Source: Nemertoderma westbladi
Taxonomy: Eukaryota > Xenacoelomorpha > Nemertodermatida > Nemertodermatidae
Assembly (NCBI GenBank): GCA_032718475.1
Contig: JAUCBJ010007130.1
Coordinates: forward strand, 35,686-99,685
Direction of reading: 5' to 3'
DNA: 64,000 nucleotides
In this document: positions 12,445-25,783 of the stretch, in pieces
Layout of the letters: every line of letters starts with the position of its first letter
Numbering within the stretch: the stretch's first letter is position 1
Notes under the pieces: model-generated
Told to the model about the DNA's origin: nothing
Databases searched by the model: none
Seen by the model: only the letters and a program-made list of their open reading frames with translations
Program-made: the position numbers and the translations under genes

Positions 12445-13733
12445 TTAGTCTTTCTTGCGCGGACGGCGTTTACGCAATTTTTTAAAGCTAGCCAGAGTCC
12501 TTTTCTCTTTGGGGCGAGCCACTTTACAAGGAGGGCTATAACTCCTGGGTGAAGGGTGCAATATGATTGCATCAGAGGGTGTAGAATTATGGTCGGTGTA
12601 TCCGCCAGTCGAAGTGCCGGGTTGATTGACATCAACGTCGGGGGAGAGGGGTCTAACGGCTTTGAGAGCGCGTTTTAAGACAGCCGCTCTTACGGGTCCT
12701 TTACGAGTGGTCTGAACGAGGGCCGTGGGTGGACTATAGGCAGCTAGAAACCTCCGGGTTTTAATGGTCCTTTCCAACTCGCGTTCGCGGGCTCGGTATT
12801 CGTAAGGCCGTCGATATACTTCCTGTAACTCGATATGCGTGATTTCTGTTCGACAGAAGCGAATAGATAAGGATGGAACGCATAAACTCCTTCGTAAGCG
12901 CGTCCGGAATAATAGCGATGGCGCGAATCACAATGTAAATCAGCGTTCGCTTCCCAAGCTCTGATGTAACGTAGTGTGATCATTTCATCTACGCTTTCCA
13001 AGTCGTGATTAAAAGGGCAATCAAAACTGGCGTGTCCCTTTAGTTGACAGTGGTGACATTGAGTCATAAATTGAGGGCAAACCGCAAAAATATGCAAATT
13101 ATTAAATCTGCAATACGCGCAATAAATTTCCATCGCCGGTTGTTCGTGGAAATAGGAACAGCGGACGTTTGTGTCCATGGGCGTAACATGGTCTCTCGAT
13201 GCGCATAACCGACAACGTTGCCGAGAAACATAGTTGGCATGGCGATAATCGTACGCAGTGAGACACTGTGGACCTTGATACCATTCTAGGATGTAATCGT
13301 TGTCGCTGTTCCGGGCACGCTAGGCTGAATCTCCTCAGATTCTAGGCATATTGTTTCGTCTTCCCAGTCTGTTACGAATATAATTTTCGTGATCTATTCT
13401 CGGTTTATCGTTACGACTCCGCTGGGTATGATATTTAAATAGAACCATTTCCCTTTCGGTGTCTACATCATCCGTATCAGGTAAATCGATAGGATGGCCG
13501 GTAGTTAGGAAGTCCATATCCGTACTATTACGATGCGTATAGCGAGCGGTGAATTTTCGCTAGTCCAATTCACGCGTAAGTTGCTCTTGGGACATCGGCG
13601 GTTCGATATAACGATCATCGTCCTCCGTAATGGTTGGATCGGTTTCACCGCGTATCAAGCTATCCACAAATGCTTGTAAAGGTAGAGTATATCGCTCCCT
13701 AATACCAAGATCATCTTCTATCAACTCCGTCAT
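12445..13733 (-). pseudogene. M1 ORF3 remnant (exonuclease region deleted, zinc knuckles kept)
   Basis: It reads from the ATG at 13733 (counterpart of 50595) to a TAA at 12445-12447. The N-terminal part (13733 to about 13370) has a TAG in place of a Tyr codon (near 13560). It is then fused to the C-terminal part at GAAGACG, the 7-bp motif found at both P1 breakpoints (50970-50976 and 53774-53780). This removes 2804 bp relative to P1, including all exonuclease-like motifs. The zinc-knuckle segment (13230-13010) keeps CAYCRFNN and CHHCQLKGH. A second deletion at GAGTTAC (P1 54307-54313 and 54467-54473) removes 160 bp near 12835 and shifts the frame. It ends in the basic RKRRPRKKD tail. Confidence 0.88.
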
Positions 13734-15358
13734 ATCTGCTATCTGAGTTTATTAATATCAAATAAGTTTATATTTAGGCGAGCGGGCGTCGCTGCCTACC
13801 TCTCTTCGCCCCCGGACAGTGGGATTCTCAGCGCCGATACACCGTCGTCGCGGTGTTTACGCCAACATGTAGCAACAGCAAGACAACGATAACCGGCACA
13901 AGTCACTCCACTGTCCGTCCCAAAGGCTTGAATCCACTTTAGGTTCTTTCTATAGGAGAGTTGGGCTACTTTCACAATTGCGACTAGCTACTGTAAACAC
14001 ACCTTAGCAGTAACATTCACCTACAAACACACAAATTCCACACAACTGTCACCAATTGTACACATACAGGCCATTTGTCCGTTAGTCAGTGCCTTCCAGA
14101 ATGTCACGTTATTACTGTGTATCCTTGGATACTAACAGTGTGCTATGTATTCTCTATGCTATGCAATGGGACAAGCTTTCTAATGTTCTTTTAACTTGCT
14201 TCTAATTCTAGCGTGGGTGTTGCTATGGTGACATTATGGAATGCTAGCGGTAGAATTAGGGTAATTCTCATGCATACAGATCTGGGATGCTATTTAATAA
14301 TAATTCTTTAATTGTCAATATCCTCTTTATGCATGATTTTATTAATTTTATCGGCTATTGACTATATGTTGGAGATTCTCGCACTCTAATACACTCAATA
14401 GGATGAATCTCCGCTCCCATGATCTATTAATTAATGGAATTTTGGGAATGTTATAAATTGCACAAAACGACAATTTATGAAATTCATTTAAAATATGAAT
14501 TTAAATTTATTCCCATGAATTTTATTATTTGATGTTAAAATTGACACAATTTGATTCCAGAGAAGGTCTGGGGACATAGGATCCTTAATTCTATGAGATT
14601 GTCTTTTAAGAGTATCGGTAAGTGCTACGATATCTTAATCGACTAGAATTGTTAACGGATCTGAATTTTACAGATTTTACTAAATATTAAATTAATATTT
14701 AAGATGGGCACCGATTTATTCCAGAACTTGTCTGGGGACGTTAACCACTGATTCTAGAATTTGTCTTTCAAGTATATCGGTGGGTGCCGCGATATCTTAA
14801 TCGACTAGAATTACAGATGGTCAAAAGGTTTAACAGATTTATTTGCGTTTTACGCTACTGTTAGGGACATCACGCTACTATATGTATTATTTAATATACG
14901 GTAGAAGAGCAATATCGCACGAAGCAATGTCAGTGTGAAGAGGCAAGTCGTTTCCAAGGTCTACCCAGAGCTTGGTTTAGCCGAGACACGAGGATCTGAA
15001 CTTTGCATTCCTAATACTCTGCCTACCAATAATACTTTAATATAGTAGTGGCTTTATTGTACTTTAAGAAGTATGGATATTTCATCTTACTGTAGTCACG
15101 TATTTATAATATGATACGGTCAGTAAGGAAAGAGAAAAAATAATTATTTCTCACCGTCGCACTAAATATATATTATAAGTAATTACGTACGTAATAAACA
15201 CTAATATATTGCACTAATCTACTAAATAATCACTAAAATAACATTCTACTAAATAAAATTGAATAAAAACGATTATAATAAAGTACATAATAAAGTTCGC
15301 ATATAAAAATACAATAAAATAGATAAAACAATATAGTCATACACCCACTCCAGACGTA
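13734..15358 (-). other. M1 spacer between pol and ORF3, no gene
   Basis: This is the minus-strand counterpart of 48951-50594. It has no significant ORF. It contains the paired ~118-bp repeats (14535-14652 and 14697-14812) also seen in P1, each with the short hairpin CCAGA...TCTGG and the motif CGATTAAGATATCG (on the minus strand). The pol-proximal end is AT-rich. Confidence 0.75.
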
Positions 15359-18300
15359 TTACGTTGGGGAGTCCCTAGATGTTTGAGGTATTAGGGAGGT
15401 GGTCGTGGGAAGAGTGTCTTGCCTTCCATAGTTTTCAGAGAGTTCTCTGTCTCTTTCCAGTAAACATAAACGACCAACTGGGCGATTGAGTTGTTGCGTC
15501 TCAAAGATTATGCCGGGCTTCTTGAAGTTACGCCGCATAACGATGAGTTCTACTGAACGCACTAAACCATCCTCCGAGATATGGGTCTCGATGATACGAC
15601 CTGTCTGCCACCGTTTACGTCGGAGGTCTGGATCTACAATAAGTACCATATCTCCGGCGCTGACGTTTTCTTGCTGCGCAAACCACTTAGTTCGAAGTTG
15701 TAGCGTGGGCAGGTAATGTTTCTCGAAATGGTCAGCGAAACGACGGGATAGCAACTGCATAAGTTGCCAAGTTCGACGGCAGTATTCGTCTCCGTCGGCA
15801 ATCTCCGATCGTGGGAGCATGGCTACCGGTTTCTTCAGTAGAAAATGCGCAGGTGTTAGCGCTTCCAGGGAATCGGGACTCGATGAGACTGGCATAAGCG
15901 GTCTCTCGTTGAGATAGGCAGCTATTTCCTCCATTAACGTCCGCAAAAGTTCGTCGGTGAGATACGCACGGCATGGCACTATAAAGTGAAATGCGGTCTT
16001 AACACTTCTAATTAATCTCTCCCAACTTCCTCCCCACCAAGGGGCGTCGGCAGCGTTGAAGGTCCAGCTAGACGCTGTTATCCTTAGCTGGTCATCCACC
16101 TGTCTTTGGTTCCAGTCCTTTACGTAAGCCTGTATTTCGTTGTTGGCACCAATGAAGTTCGTTCCCTTGTCCGATCTCATGGTATTACTCGTACCGAAGC
16201 GAGCGATCTGTCGTCGTAAACTTAAGACGAAACTGTTGGTAGATAGATCGTTCACCATATCGAGATGGATGGCTCTGCAAGTCATGCACACGAAGATGAC
16301 ACACCATCTCTTGACTATAGTCCTCGCACGATATACTTCAATAGGGCCAAATAAATCTACACCAGTATTAGTAAAAGGTGGTTCATAGAAGCTTACTCGT
16401 TCCCTAGGTAATTCTGCCTCTCGCTGTGTTAAAGGCCTACTGAATGCTTTCCTACAGGGTATGCAGTTCCTAAGAACTTGGTTCAGAGCTCTACGGGGTT
16501 TATCAAAATAATAGCGAGTTCGAATTTCGCTAAGAACTCGTTCTCTTCCAGCATGATAAAGCTTACTGTGAACATCTACAATCATCTTGATTTGTACTTC
16601 AAGATTTCTAATGAGTATGGGGAATTTAGTGTCAAAGGATAAGGGTGCATTGGTGAGCCTTCCTCCAACACGTATTAACCCATCTATCATTGTGCTAGAG
16701 AATCGATCCCTTAAGCGCATCTGCGGATTTCTCAACAACAGGAAATACTTTTCGGAATCCTCATAGCATTGCAGGAGTCTCAGTATCTGTTTATTGGTCT
16801 CTTCATGCTCCTGGTGACTAATTTTCTCCTTTAGAAAACTGTCAGATACCTTATATTTAGGTAAGTTTTTAATAACATGAACTTGTGCAGATGTCAATGG
16901 AGCGTTATCACTAGTGGTCTTCGTCCTGGAGTATTGATGATGAAAGCATCTCTTTAAATATGTGACGGCTTTACAGAGCCGATTCCAGGAACTGTAGTGA
17001 TGCATCGCTCTCTGCAGCAGGGGTGAGATTCCTTGCGAGACGTCTGTTATTCCAGATTTCCAATCTCTATCTCGAATTTCCGCAACAGACTTATTTATAG
17101 CGAGGGATTGTGGATCCAAATCATCGTTTCCGGAAACATGTAATACAGATAGATCGATAGTCGGTTTAAATAACTTCGATTTACTCGCCCGGGTTTTAGG
17201 TTTTAGGTTTTAGGTTAGGTTTCTCCGCTCCCTTGGCTTGTCTAATTTCCGCCGTAGTAAGGTGAGGAGGCCATTCGTCCTCTTCCTTGCTCAGGAAGTC
17301 GGGTCCACCCAACCAATCTGGAGTATCTATCAGTTCCTGTGGAGTTGCTCCCCTGGAGGCGATATCGGCTGGATAAATCGTACCAGGGCAATGTCTCCAT
17401 TGATCTATCTTTGTGCGACTAAGAATAATAGCTACCCTGTTAGTAACAAAAACGCTGAACTGACAGACTTCATTGGTTAGATATTCCAACACGAGTAAAG
17501 CGTCGGTCCAATAAACCGTTTTCTCCAGTGGGTAATCGATTTGTTCCGTTACGTTCCGGCTGATGGCTGTAGCGTATAAAGCCGCTTTTAACTCCGCTCG
17601 AGGAACCTTTAACTTGTTGTTAATCAGTGCCTTAGAGGTAACCAAGGCGACTTTGATTCCATCTGGGGTTTCGACTCGGAGATATGCTACTATACCTATT
17701 CCCATGTCGCTGGCGTCTCCAAACACATGGAGTTGATAGGAATACGTAGGAAGAACATGGCCAAAATATGCACGGGAAATTATAAAGTTCTCGATGGCAG
17801 GTAGAGAATCTTCCCATTTCATCCATTTCTTTAACAATTCTCCCTTAAGCGGATCGTCCCATGAGTGGTTTTCAAGCCACATTTGTTGTACTAAACTCCG
17901 AGCAATCAATATAACTGGGCTAATGAATCCCAATGGGTCGAAATAAGTGCTCAGGATACTTAAACAAATCCGTTTGGTCCGAACTGGATTATCTCGCTGT
18001 TTTAACTGAAAAAACAGGATGTCTCTTTCAGTGTCCCACTTCAAGCCAAGCTTCTTGGTTTCAGGAAGATCGTCCTTTATTAAGTCTAGATCTTTCGCTC
18101 CGCGGTCTTCTACCGGTATGGCTTCCAGAAACTCAAGGGAGTTGCTAGTGAATTTCGTTAGTCGAAATCCACCTCTTTTCAAACACTCTACCGTTCCTTT
18201 CGCGACAGCTATGGCTTCTTCTACTGATGGAAGGGACCTTAAATTGTCGTCCATGTATATATTACGCTTTATATTGTCTATCACTTCCTTTGAGAAGGAG

Positions 18301-19190
18301 TCTCTGTTGTCATTCGCAGTGGTTCGCACTACGGAGCAGGCGTTGGAAGGGCTAGATATGATCCCAAAAGCCTGGATGGTCATCCAGTACTCTACCGGTT
18401 TCTGGTTGAGGTCTCCTTCAGGCCACCACAGAAATCTCAGGCTGTCTCTATCTCTCTCCAGCGCCTTGACTTGTAAGAACATTCCTTCGATATCGGAAGC
18501 GAATGCGATGGAATATTGTCTTAATCTCAAAAGTATTCCCAACAAAGATTGGAGTAAATTGGGTCCTGGTAACAACTCGGAATTAAGGGATTGGCCCATA
18601 TATAGAGCAGAGCCATCGAATACGACTCGTACTTCATGGGGCTTACCGGGTTTGGGAACGTAATGATGTGTTAAGTAATACGTTCTCTCAGTCACTGGTG
18701 TTCCTTCCGGTACTCGCTCCGCGTATCCCTTTGTTATAAATTTCTTCAGCTGAGTTTGGTACATTTCTTTCGCTGAAGCATTAGCTGTAAGGCGTCGATG
18801 TAATTGAGCGATTCTTTTCTCGGCCAAGGGTCTGTTATTTATAAATCTAGGTTCTCGTTTTCGAAATGGCAGGCCGATTTCATACCTACCTTGGTCTTTT
18901 AAAAAACGTGTAGTTGTTTCCTGGATTTGCTTGGCTCTTTCTTCTTCTATCGATAGAGCCTTATCATACGAATTGGGCTCTACAAGTTCCTGAGTAAAGA
19001 ATCGTACGGCTAGTTCGTCCCGAGTTCTAGCGTTGCAGCGCTCTATCTCATCGTTGAGTTCGTCATTGTAAGCGATGGGTTCCGATGGGTGAATCAGTTG
19101 ACATAGGTTCACCTGATCTTTCCAAGTTTGGTTTTCTGTAAGTAAGTCTATGGTGTTCTCCTCATCGAAGATTTGATTGATAAGTGTCAT
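15359..19190 (-). pseudogene. pol: M1 pol (RT, RNase H, integrase), frameshifted
   Basis: The reading frame 19190-17196 carries the Pao-type reverse transcriptase (VVFDGSALYMGQSLN; catalytic YMDDNL near 18245) and RNase H (HVFGDASD, PRAELKAALYA, YWTDALLVLEY, ADIASRG). The frame 17119-15359 carries the integrase HHCC region (HSKLYHAG...CIPCRKAF), the DDE core (VDLFGP, RSDKGTNF, GSWERLIRSVK) and a DUF5641-like tail. They are separated by an expanded CCTAAAA heptamer (plus strand TTTTAGG repeats at about 17193-17215) absent from P1, which shifts the frame. An indel at 19162-19190 also separates it from gag. Amino-acid similarity to P1 pol is high throughout. Confidence 0.92.
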
Positions 19191-22100
19191 CGTTATCTGA
19201 GGAGTATGGTGTTCCCTCAGTTAGTTCGTCCACCTCACTGCTCTCCTCGCTCCAATCGCTCACATGATCTACTCGTTCTTGTGGCATTCTCTCTTCGAGA
19301 GTCCTGCGGGAAGGGCCAGTAAAGTACCAACCTACTCTAGTTCTTACCGCATAGGTTTGCAGTGGCTGCGGTTGAGCAGGCCGTTTCTCCAATGTTTCGA
19401 GCGCCTCGTGCGCGTTTTGGCCGATGAGTATTTGCACTCCAGGATAATCTGTCTGGAACCGAGGTATCTTAAGATGTTGGATGCTCTCATCCTCGTCCCA
19501 ATTATAAAGGTCTGCTTGAGTAGTAGCGAAGTTCTTTATAGCCACCATTTTTACCGACCTTATACCTTGTGTTCCTAACTTATCCTGGGGAGTGGACAAC
19601 ACACCTACGTAGTAATCTGCCGTTAGGGTAGATTTCCAAACCTGCATAATTCCTGACATATTCAATTTTGTCCGGAATTTGGGTTGTCCAGCAAAGATGT
19701 CTTCGGCTAATTCTTGATCTATGAATGTTCCTGTGCTGCCGGAATCAAGGAGTGCGTTCACTATGTAACTGTGGTGAGTACCATGAATTCTTACTTGCAC
19801 TACAGGAAATTCTCTGATTCCTACGTTGGAAGTTGGCGTTTTCCAAGATGGTTGTTTGGCAAAAGTAGTTGGGGAAAACTCATTGGTGGTGTCCTTTTCG
19901 TAAGTAAGTGCTCGATACACTGCGGTATTGATTAGATAACAGGATTCGTTAGCGTCGGAGAATTCGTCAGTATAGAATCCTTCCATCTCAGACTCCTGAT
20001 CAGTGTCGTTTACATCACTGAATTGGACATGTAGTTCGGGCTCACTTACCTGACTCTGTTTGTCTCGTTCGAACTCACTGTGTAACAAGATGTGATGTTT
20101 CGCGCCACACTTTGCACACTTTATGTCGGAGTAACAGGTTCGCCGTTGGTGTCCTGGTCTGAGGCAATTATAGCATAACCGCTTGTCCCACACAACTGTA
20201 CGTCTGTCTACAAGGGATTTCTTTAGAAATTCCGCACACGCACTCAAACGGTGGGTCCCGTCGCACAGCGCACAGTTAGGTTTTATGTTACTTACTTTAC
20301 CTTGGGTAACTTGATGCACTCTCGTTCTTTCTTCGGGTTTTCTTCGGTGCATTCTGTTAGGAGACTGAGGAGGGGTCTTAGCAACCTGTTCTCTCCTATC
20401 GTTGTTTCGAGCCTTGTATTTACTTACATCTTTTGAGGTTTTGTCAACGTAGTAAGATCGTTCGGTGTCTTTCCCGCTGTCTTCTTCTTGAGAAGCTTGG
20501 CTTTCGCCGTCGTCTGTGTAACACACCGGTGTTACTCTTCTCCTAGAAGCGGGTTTCTCACTTACCTTATTTTCCGATGTTTTCTCTCTGGACTGCTTGA
20601 TGAGTTGTAGTTTTACCTCACCATCCAAGAAGGACATGAGATCAGCCATGGTAGGACTTCGTCGTTGTTGTTCATTCATGTACAACACTTTGTTGTCCCA
20701 GCGTGTACATACTCCACCCTTTGGTAAAGTAGAGACTACGGCTCCAATAACCATGGAACTCTGATATTCATGAGACTTACCTAACCAGTCCAATTGTCTA
20801 CAGATTTCCTGAATTTCATCAGAAAACTCTATAATCCCGCTACTAAGGAAGTGTCGAGGGGCTACTAATTTTGCATACAAATACTTAGCTATGTTATCCT
20901 TGTTACCATACCTGATGTTTAATGTATCCCAAACTTGTCTTAATCCATCTGGATGTCCAATAAACTTTAACGCCATTAACTTAGGAGGTCCTTCCAAACA
21001 CTTGATGAGGAACCTAAGTTTCTCTCCGTTAGATAGCCCAGAGTTCTGTATGCTGTCTTTGTAATATTCGTTGAAAGGTAACCATTTCATTTCGTCTCCA
21101 TTGAATTTGACGATCTCTCCTACTTTAACCGCTTGGTGGCTTCTGTTCTAGCCATCTGACGCGTAAAGCTTTCTTGGGCCATCGTGTTATTTAATATCGA
21201 ATTATCGGTATATAAATTTCTCGGATCATTATCAGGTCTATAGGGAATATCATTAACAACAGGTTTATAATCACCCTTAATAGGGTTGGCTATAGGAGTT
21301 TCTACTTCACTAGCAGTATAGATGCGTGTAGGCTCCACACCTTGCGCATGTAATACTTCAGACCTAACAGGTTGACACAATGTTACAGGGGGTATTGGTA
21401 TGCCCTTTTGTATATTGACTAATTTGTCGCGTTCCAGCGCGATACTTTGCTGCACTTCTTGCAATTCTGCCCTACCTTCCCTTACTGTTTCCTTAAGCTG
21501 GTGGACAGTCTCCTGCATCTGTCCGAGCAGGAGGTTCATCCCCCGCCGTCCCTCATCTACCCACTCAACCGCCGAAGCGGGAGTCGCCAACATTGTAGCG
21601 GGTTGACGTGGGACGACGGGAGACAAATCTTTGATTCCTCTCTCAATGCTCAGGACAGGGGTATTTGCATGGACTGTTCCACCGGGTACAGGCAGTGTAG
21701 TACTGTGTAAAGGGAATTTAGAGTTAAGCTCTGGAAGTACAGGGGTCTCTAGCACAGAAGTGACTTTGGGAACGACAGGCCTAATTATTTCAGGCTCATC
21801 AACTATTGTAGGTAGTCTTTTGACATGAATAGTTTGGTCTGTAGGTTCTATACTACTTAAGTCTGTGTTAGCTAGTTGTCTTCTAACAGCTGGAGGCAAA
21901 TCAGGCAATTTATGACGGTAAGATGTTTTTCTACGCCTGCTTAGACGAGATCTATTTCCTCCGCCTTCAGGATCGGTGGTTTCGCTTTCCTCCGATGAAG
22001 TATAGCCCTGGCGTTTGGGAGTAGATTTTCTCATCATCTGCATGTGACTAGCAGTTAACTGTTTATTTATGTTGTCTTGCGTCTCTTGCAGATTCTCCAA

Positions 22101-23555
22101 CTCTAGTTGGGTGGTCTCTTCAGACGCTCTCTGTTCCGCATCTGCCAATGCTATTGCTGCTGCTGCTTTGGCTGCTTCCACTGTCGCTGCAGCATTTGCT
22201 TCTGCTACTGCCTCTGCCGCTTTCGCTGCCGCTGCCGCTTTCGCTGCCGCTGCCGCTTTTGCTTCTGCCTTTTCCACTGCCGCTGCTGCTTTTGCCGCTG
22301 CTACTGCCTTTGCCGCTTCCACTGCCGCTGCCGCTTTTGCCTCTTCTACTGACGCTGCCGCTTTCGCCGCTGCCACTGCCTTTTTGTCCTCTATCCGTTT
22401 TTTCTTTACTAGTTCTTCTTGGACTCTAGTGAGGCGGAGTTTTTCATCAAATTCAGCTTGATTAGCCGCCAACATTTCAGCATCGATTGAGTCTAACACA
22501 CGCTGGGTTCCTTCACTATTGGGGGAAAGTCCAGACAGTCGTCTCCTCAACTCTTCGTCTCCTAGGAATCGCTGATAGTCGGATAGGTAAATGTCGATGG
22601 CGTCTCTCGTTCGTGGTCTCTCTGCGGTCTCTTCGCCTTCCACTCCAGAAAGGGTGGCATCGGTTGGTTCTTCATAAGTTAGTCTCTCAGACAGCTGGGA
22701 TTTCCACTGGTCCGTTTCTTGCACTTTGCGACCTACCCGCTGGAACCAAGTCTTAACAGAAACCTGCAGCGACGTGTCCTGTCTTCTTTTGGAAGTTTCC
22801 TCAAAGGCTGATAGGATTATTCTAATACGTAGGGTTCTTTCGCGTACTTGATAAAGCAGCTCTTCCTGCTCTTGAGGTCCTTGGGGTTGTCGAAACAGTT
22901 GTTCTTCTAATCGCTCTAAGGAGCCGAAGAACCCTTGCACATATCCTGCTGCCGACCTCTTCCAAACAGCTGGATCCATTGTATCTTTAGCCACTCCCAT
23001 CCTGTGTATCTCTTCCCAAGTAGCCTCAGACAGATCTAACGGGAGTCCGGGTCCGGGAAAGTTCCATTGTGACTCGACAATAGACATCAATTCTTCCCTG
23101 GCGTATCCCGCATAATTATCTTGGGTCGCTTTCTTATTCCTCGCCCAATCTGCTTGATGTTCCTCCACCGCAATCAATATAGTGGTTAGCACTGCGGCAG
23201 GAAGGGTGAGAAGAGGGTCCGAGTAGGCTGTAGCCGCCATCTGCAATCCGCGTTCGGGGGTCAGCTCGACAGTATCCGAACTACTGGAGCTATCGGATCG
23301 CTGGGAACAAGTTTCTTGACTAGGCTGTTGCTGCTGTGGGACAGCTGCTTCCTGGTTCCGTTTGACTTGGGCCCGAGTGCCGATGATAGACCTACGGTGT
23401 TGGATTAGCCTAGGGTCTGATACTACTGGAGGGATGACCTTTCTTGCAGTAGGAGGTGAACTGAACTCCTTTCTTAATCGCTCTACACTCCTATCTGTGT
23501 CACAGATGGTTGTATCGATTAGACTGTCTGACAGGTTTTGCTGAGTGTCAGACAT
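19162..23555 (-). pseudogene. gag: M1 gag-protease, one frameshift
   Basis: Frame 23555-21120 is the N-terminal Gag, including an expanded Ala/Glu/Lys repeat (about 22130-22390, GCT/GCC-rich) much longer than in P1. An indel near 21105-21130 shifts the frame, and 21090-19162 continues with the DUF1759-like Gag domain. It then has a full CCHC knuckle (CALCDGTHRLSAC), LCYNCLRPGHQRRTC, CAKCGAKHHILLH and the aspartic protease motif LLDSGSTGTF. The ATG at 23555 is the counterpart of 6865 in P1 and both begin MSDT. M1 has CGA where P1 has TGA (9649), so M1 preserves the ancestral residue there. Confidence 0.92.
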
Positions 23556-25783
23556 GTTTAGCTATACAGTTGAATGCTTACTGCTATAGTTACAGTTAAA
23601 GCAAGTCTAGTAATTCAGTATGGACCGCTGGCCTAGTACCGGTAATTTATTGCAGTATATTAGAATACCGGTATGCACTTATAATATATATAAGTATTGT
23701 AAACTAGGTTTGTCACAGAGTACCGGTATATAAATTTAGCACAGATATATATAAATATATAATAGGCCTATCGTGAATACCGGTATACAGCTTACACTGA
23801 TAGTATATATAAGTATAATTATGAACTAGAATTAATTACAGAGTACCGGTATGATTTCAGCTCAAATTTATAGAAATAAATATAATAAGTCTATGGTAAA
23901 TACCGGTATGTCAATTATTTTAGAATAATTGAATTTCTGAATATTTTAGGGTTACTTGGTTACTTTAACTTACTTTATTACCGTTATTTAAGCAGTAGTC
24001 CAACTGATATTGAGACCTAGTTGTTGTATGACAGGCCTACTATTTATAAATCGTTTGAGTTGATTTATAATATTTATATACCCGTTTAAAATGGGTTTTG
24101 TCAATATTTGAAATAAATGTTATTATTTCTGGGGGTCACTACACAGAAGCTGTGCGCTCTCAGTGAAGTGCTATTTATGGGACACTAAAACTGATAATTC
24201 TAATTTACCTAAGTTACTTAATACTACAAATTACTTACGATATGGGTGAGATTAAATCTCTTATTAAACACAACAAAAATATTACGTACGAGATTTTTAG
24301 GGTAATTTTACAGGAAGTCTACAAACCAGTCTAACAAAGGGTTAGAATTTCTGGTTATTACAACGGACAGGGTACTACGGTATTTGAAAATAATAAGTAG
24401 TAGTAAATATATTGCACTGTCCAGATAAGAAAATACCACCGCCTGACGACCTATAGCCGTATCTCTATAGGTACTACGTTATGTATCACGGAGTGTTCCT
24501 ACCTGGAAGTTAATAGAGCTAACGAATGTGCCTATCAACCACTTTACAACACAAATATACTGCCTACACACTAATTACTCTCGGAAAGCACTGTACACTA
24601 AACCCTAAATTAGGTACAAGTACTGGTACAACAAATAATCAGTAGTTAAATATACTTGAACAGTTAAAAGAACCACGGCATCTGCTGGAGTGACCAGAGC
24701 ACAAAGTCACCAGTCTTGTCCTACGCCAAGCAGCCCGTGTAGTACCGGGGTTAATTTAACTATAACGGTATGTATAACAAGCACAATTACTGTAGGAATA
24801 AACTTGGGGACATGAATGTTGCGAATAATCGCATAAACTCTGAATAATAAATATTACGCTACCCGTACAGAATACTCAAACAAAATACAAACCAAACGCT
24901 GGCAGACTACCACCAAGCCTAAATAAACTACTGTATGTGCAGATTCCAAAATGGTTAGTTAGTATGCGTTCTAACACGGTAGTACGACTTATTCTTTAAG
25001 AGGGGATTGACCTTACAGTTATGACTGCCCCAACTTACTAACTGGCACTTTATCAGACAAACTCTACACAAGCAGCACTCTCTTCAGACCTAATAATAGC
25101 TAGACAACAATCCAGCCTACAAAATATCTGAGTAATAACTATTACGGTATCTGAACAGACCACACAAACAAACACAAGCCAAAACGCTAGCAGAATACTG
25201 TCAAGCCTAAATAAACTACAGTATGTGCAGATTCCAAAATTGTTAGTTAGTATGTGTTCTAACACGGTAGTACGACTTATTCTTTAAGAGGGGATTGACC
25301 TTACAGCATATGGCTGCCCCAACTTACTAACTGGCACTCTATCGGACAAACTCTACACACGCCGTAATCTCTCCAAACCCAACAACAATCTGACAACAGT
25401 CCGGCCTACAATTATCTAAACAATCTGAGCAGACTTACACGTCTTCAGCTCAATATTAACTTACATGTAAATAAAACCGACAGAAATGAGTAAAATCTCA
25501 ATAAAAAACCAGGGCTGCAGTCCCTGATTAAATACTAAGACCTACCAGTATACAATAATCAAAATCGAATAATACTAATGTACTTATACTGGAAGTACCG
25601 GTTAGGACAGTTGGGCCTACAGGCCTACAGAAGTACCGGTTCTGGCAGTTGGACCTACGGACCTACAGCAGTACTGGTTCTGGCAGTTGGGCCTACTGAC
25701 CTACAGAAGTACCGGTTCAGGTTTACCGGTCGGCCGGTACTTTCAACTTTATTGTTTACTGCAATAAAGTCAATGACTGTTAT
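23556..25783 (-). other. M1 leader between 5' LTR and gag
   Basis: Counterpart of 4608-6864 on the minus strand. It carries the same ~200-bp direct repeat (two copies within about 24,840-25,365) and ACCGGTA-punctuated AT-rich repeats (23640-23920). No coding region is seen; short frames near 25053-25265 and 25578-25808 are built from repeats. No recognisable tRNA primer-binding site follows the LTR; the first bases on the minus strand are ATAACAGTCATTGAC. Confidence 0.75.

Noticed and set aside
17193-17215. Telomere-like TTTTAGG repeat
   Set aside because: Only about three units, inside pol, and derived from a single CCTAAAA present in P1; microsatellite slippage explains it.
22107-22461. 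Plus-strand Ala/Leu/Cys-rich frames
   Set aside because: Antisense shadows of the GCT/GCC repeat in M1 gag.
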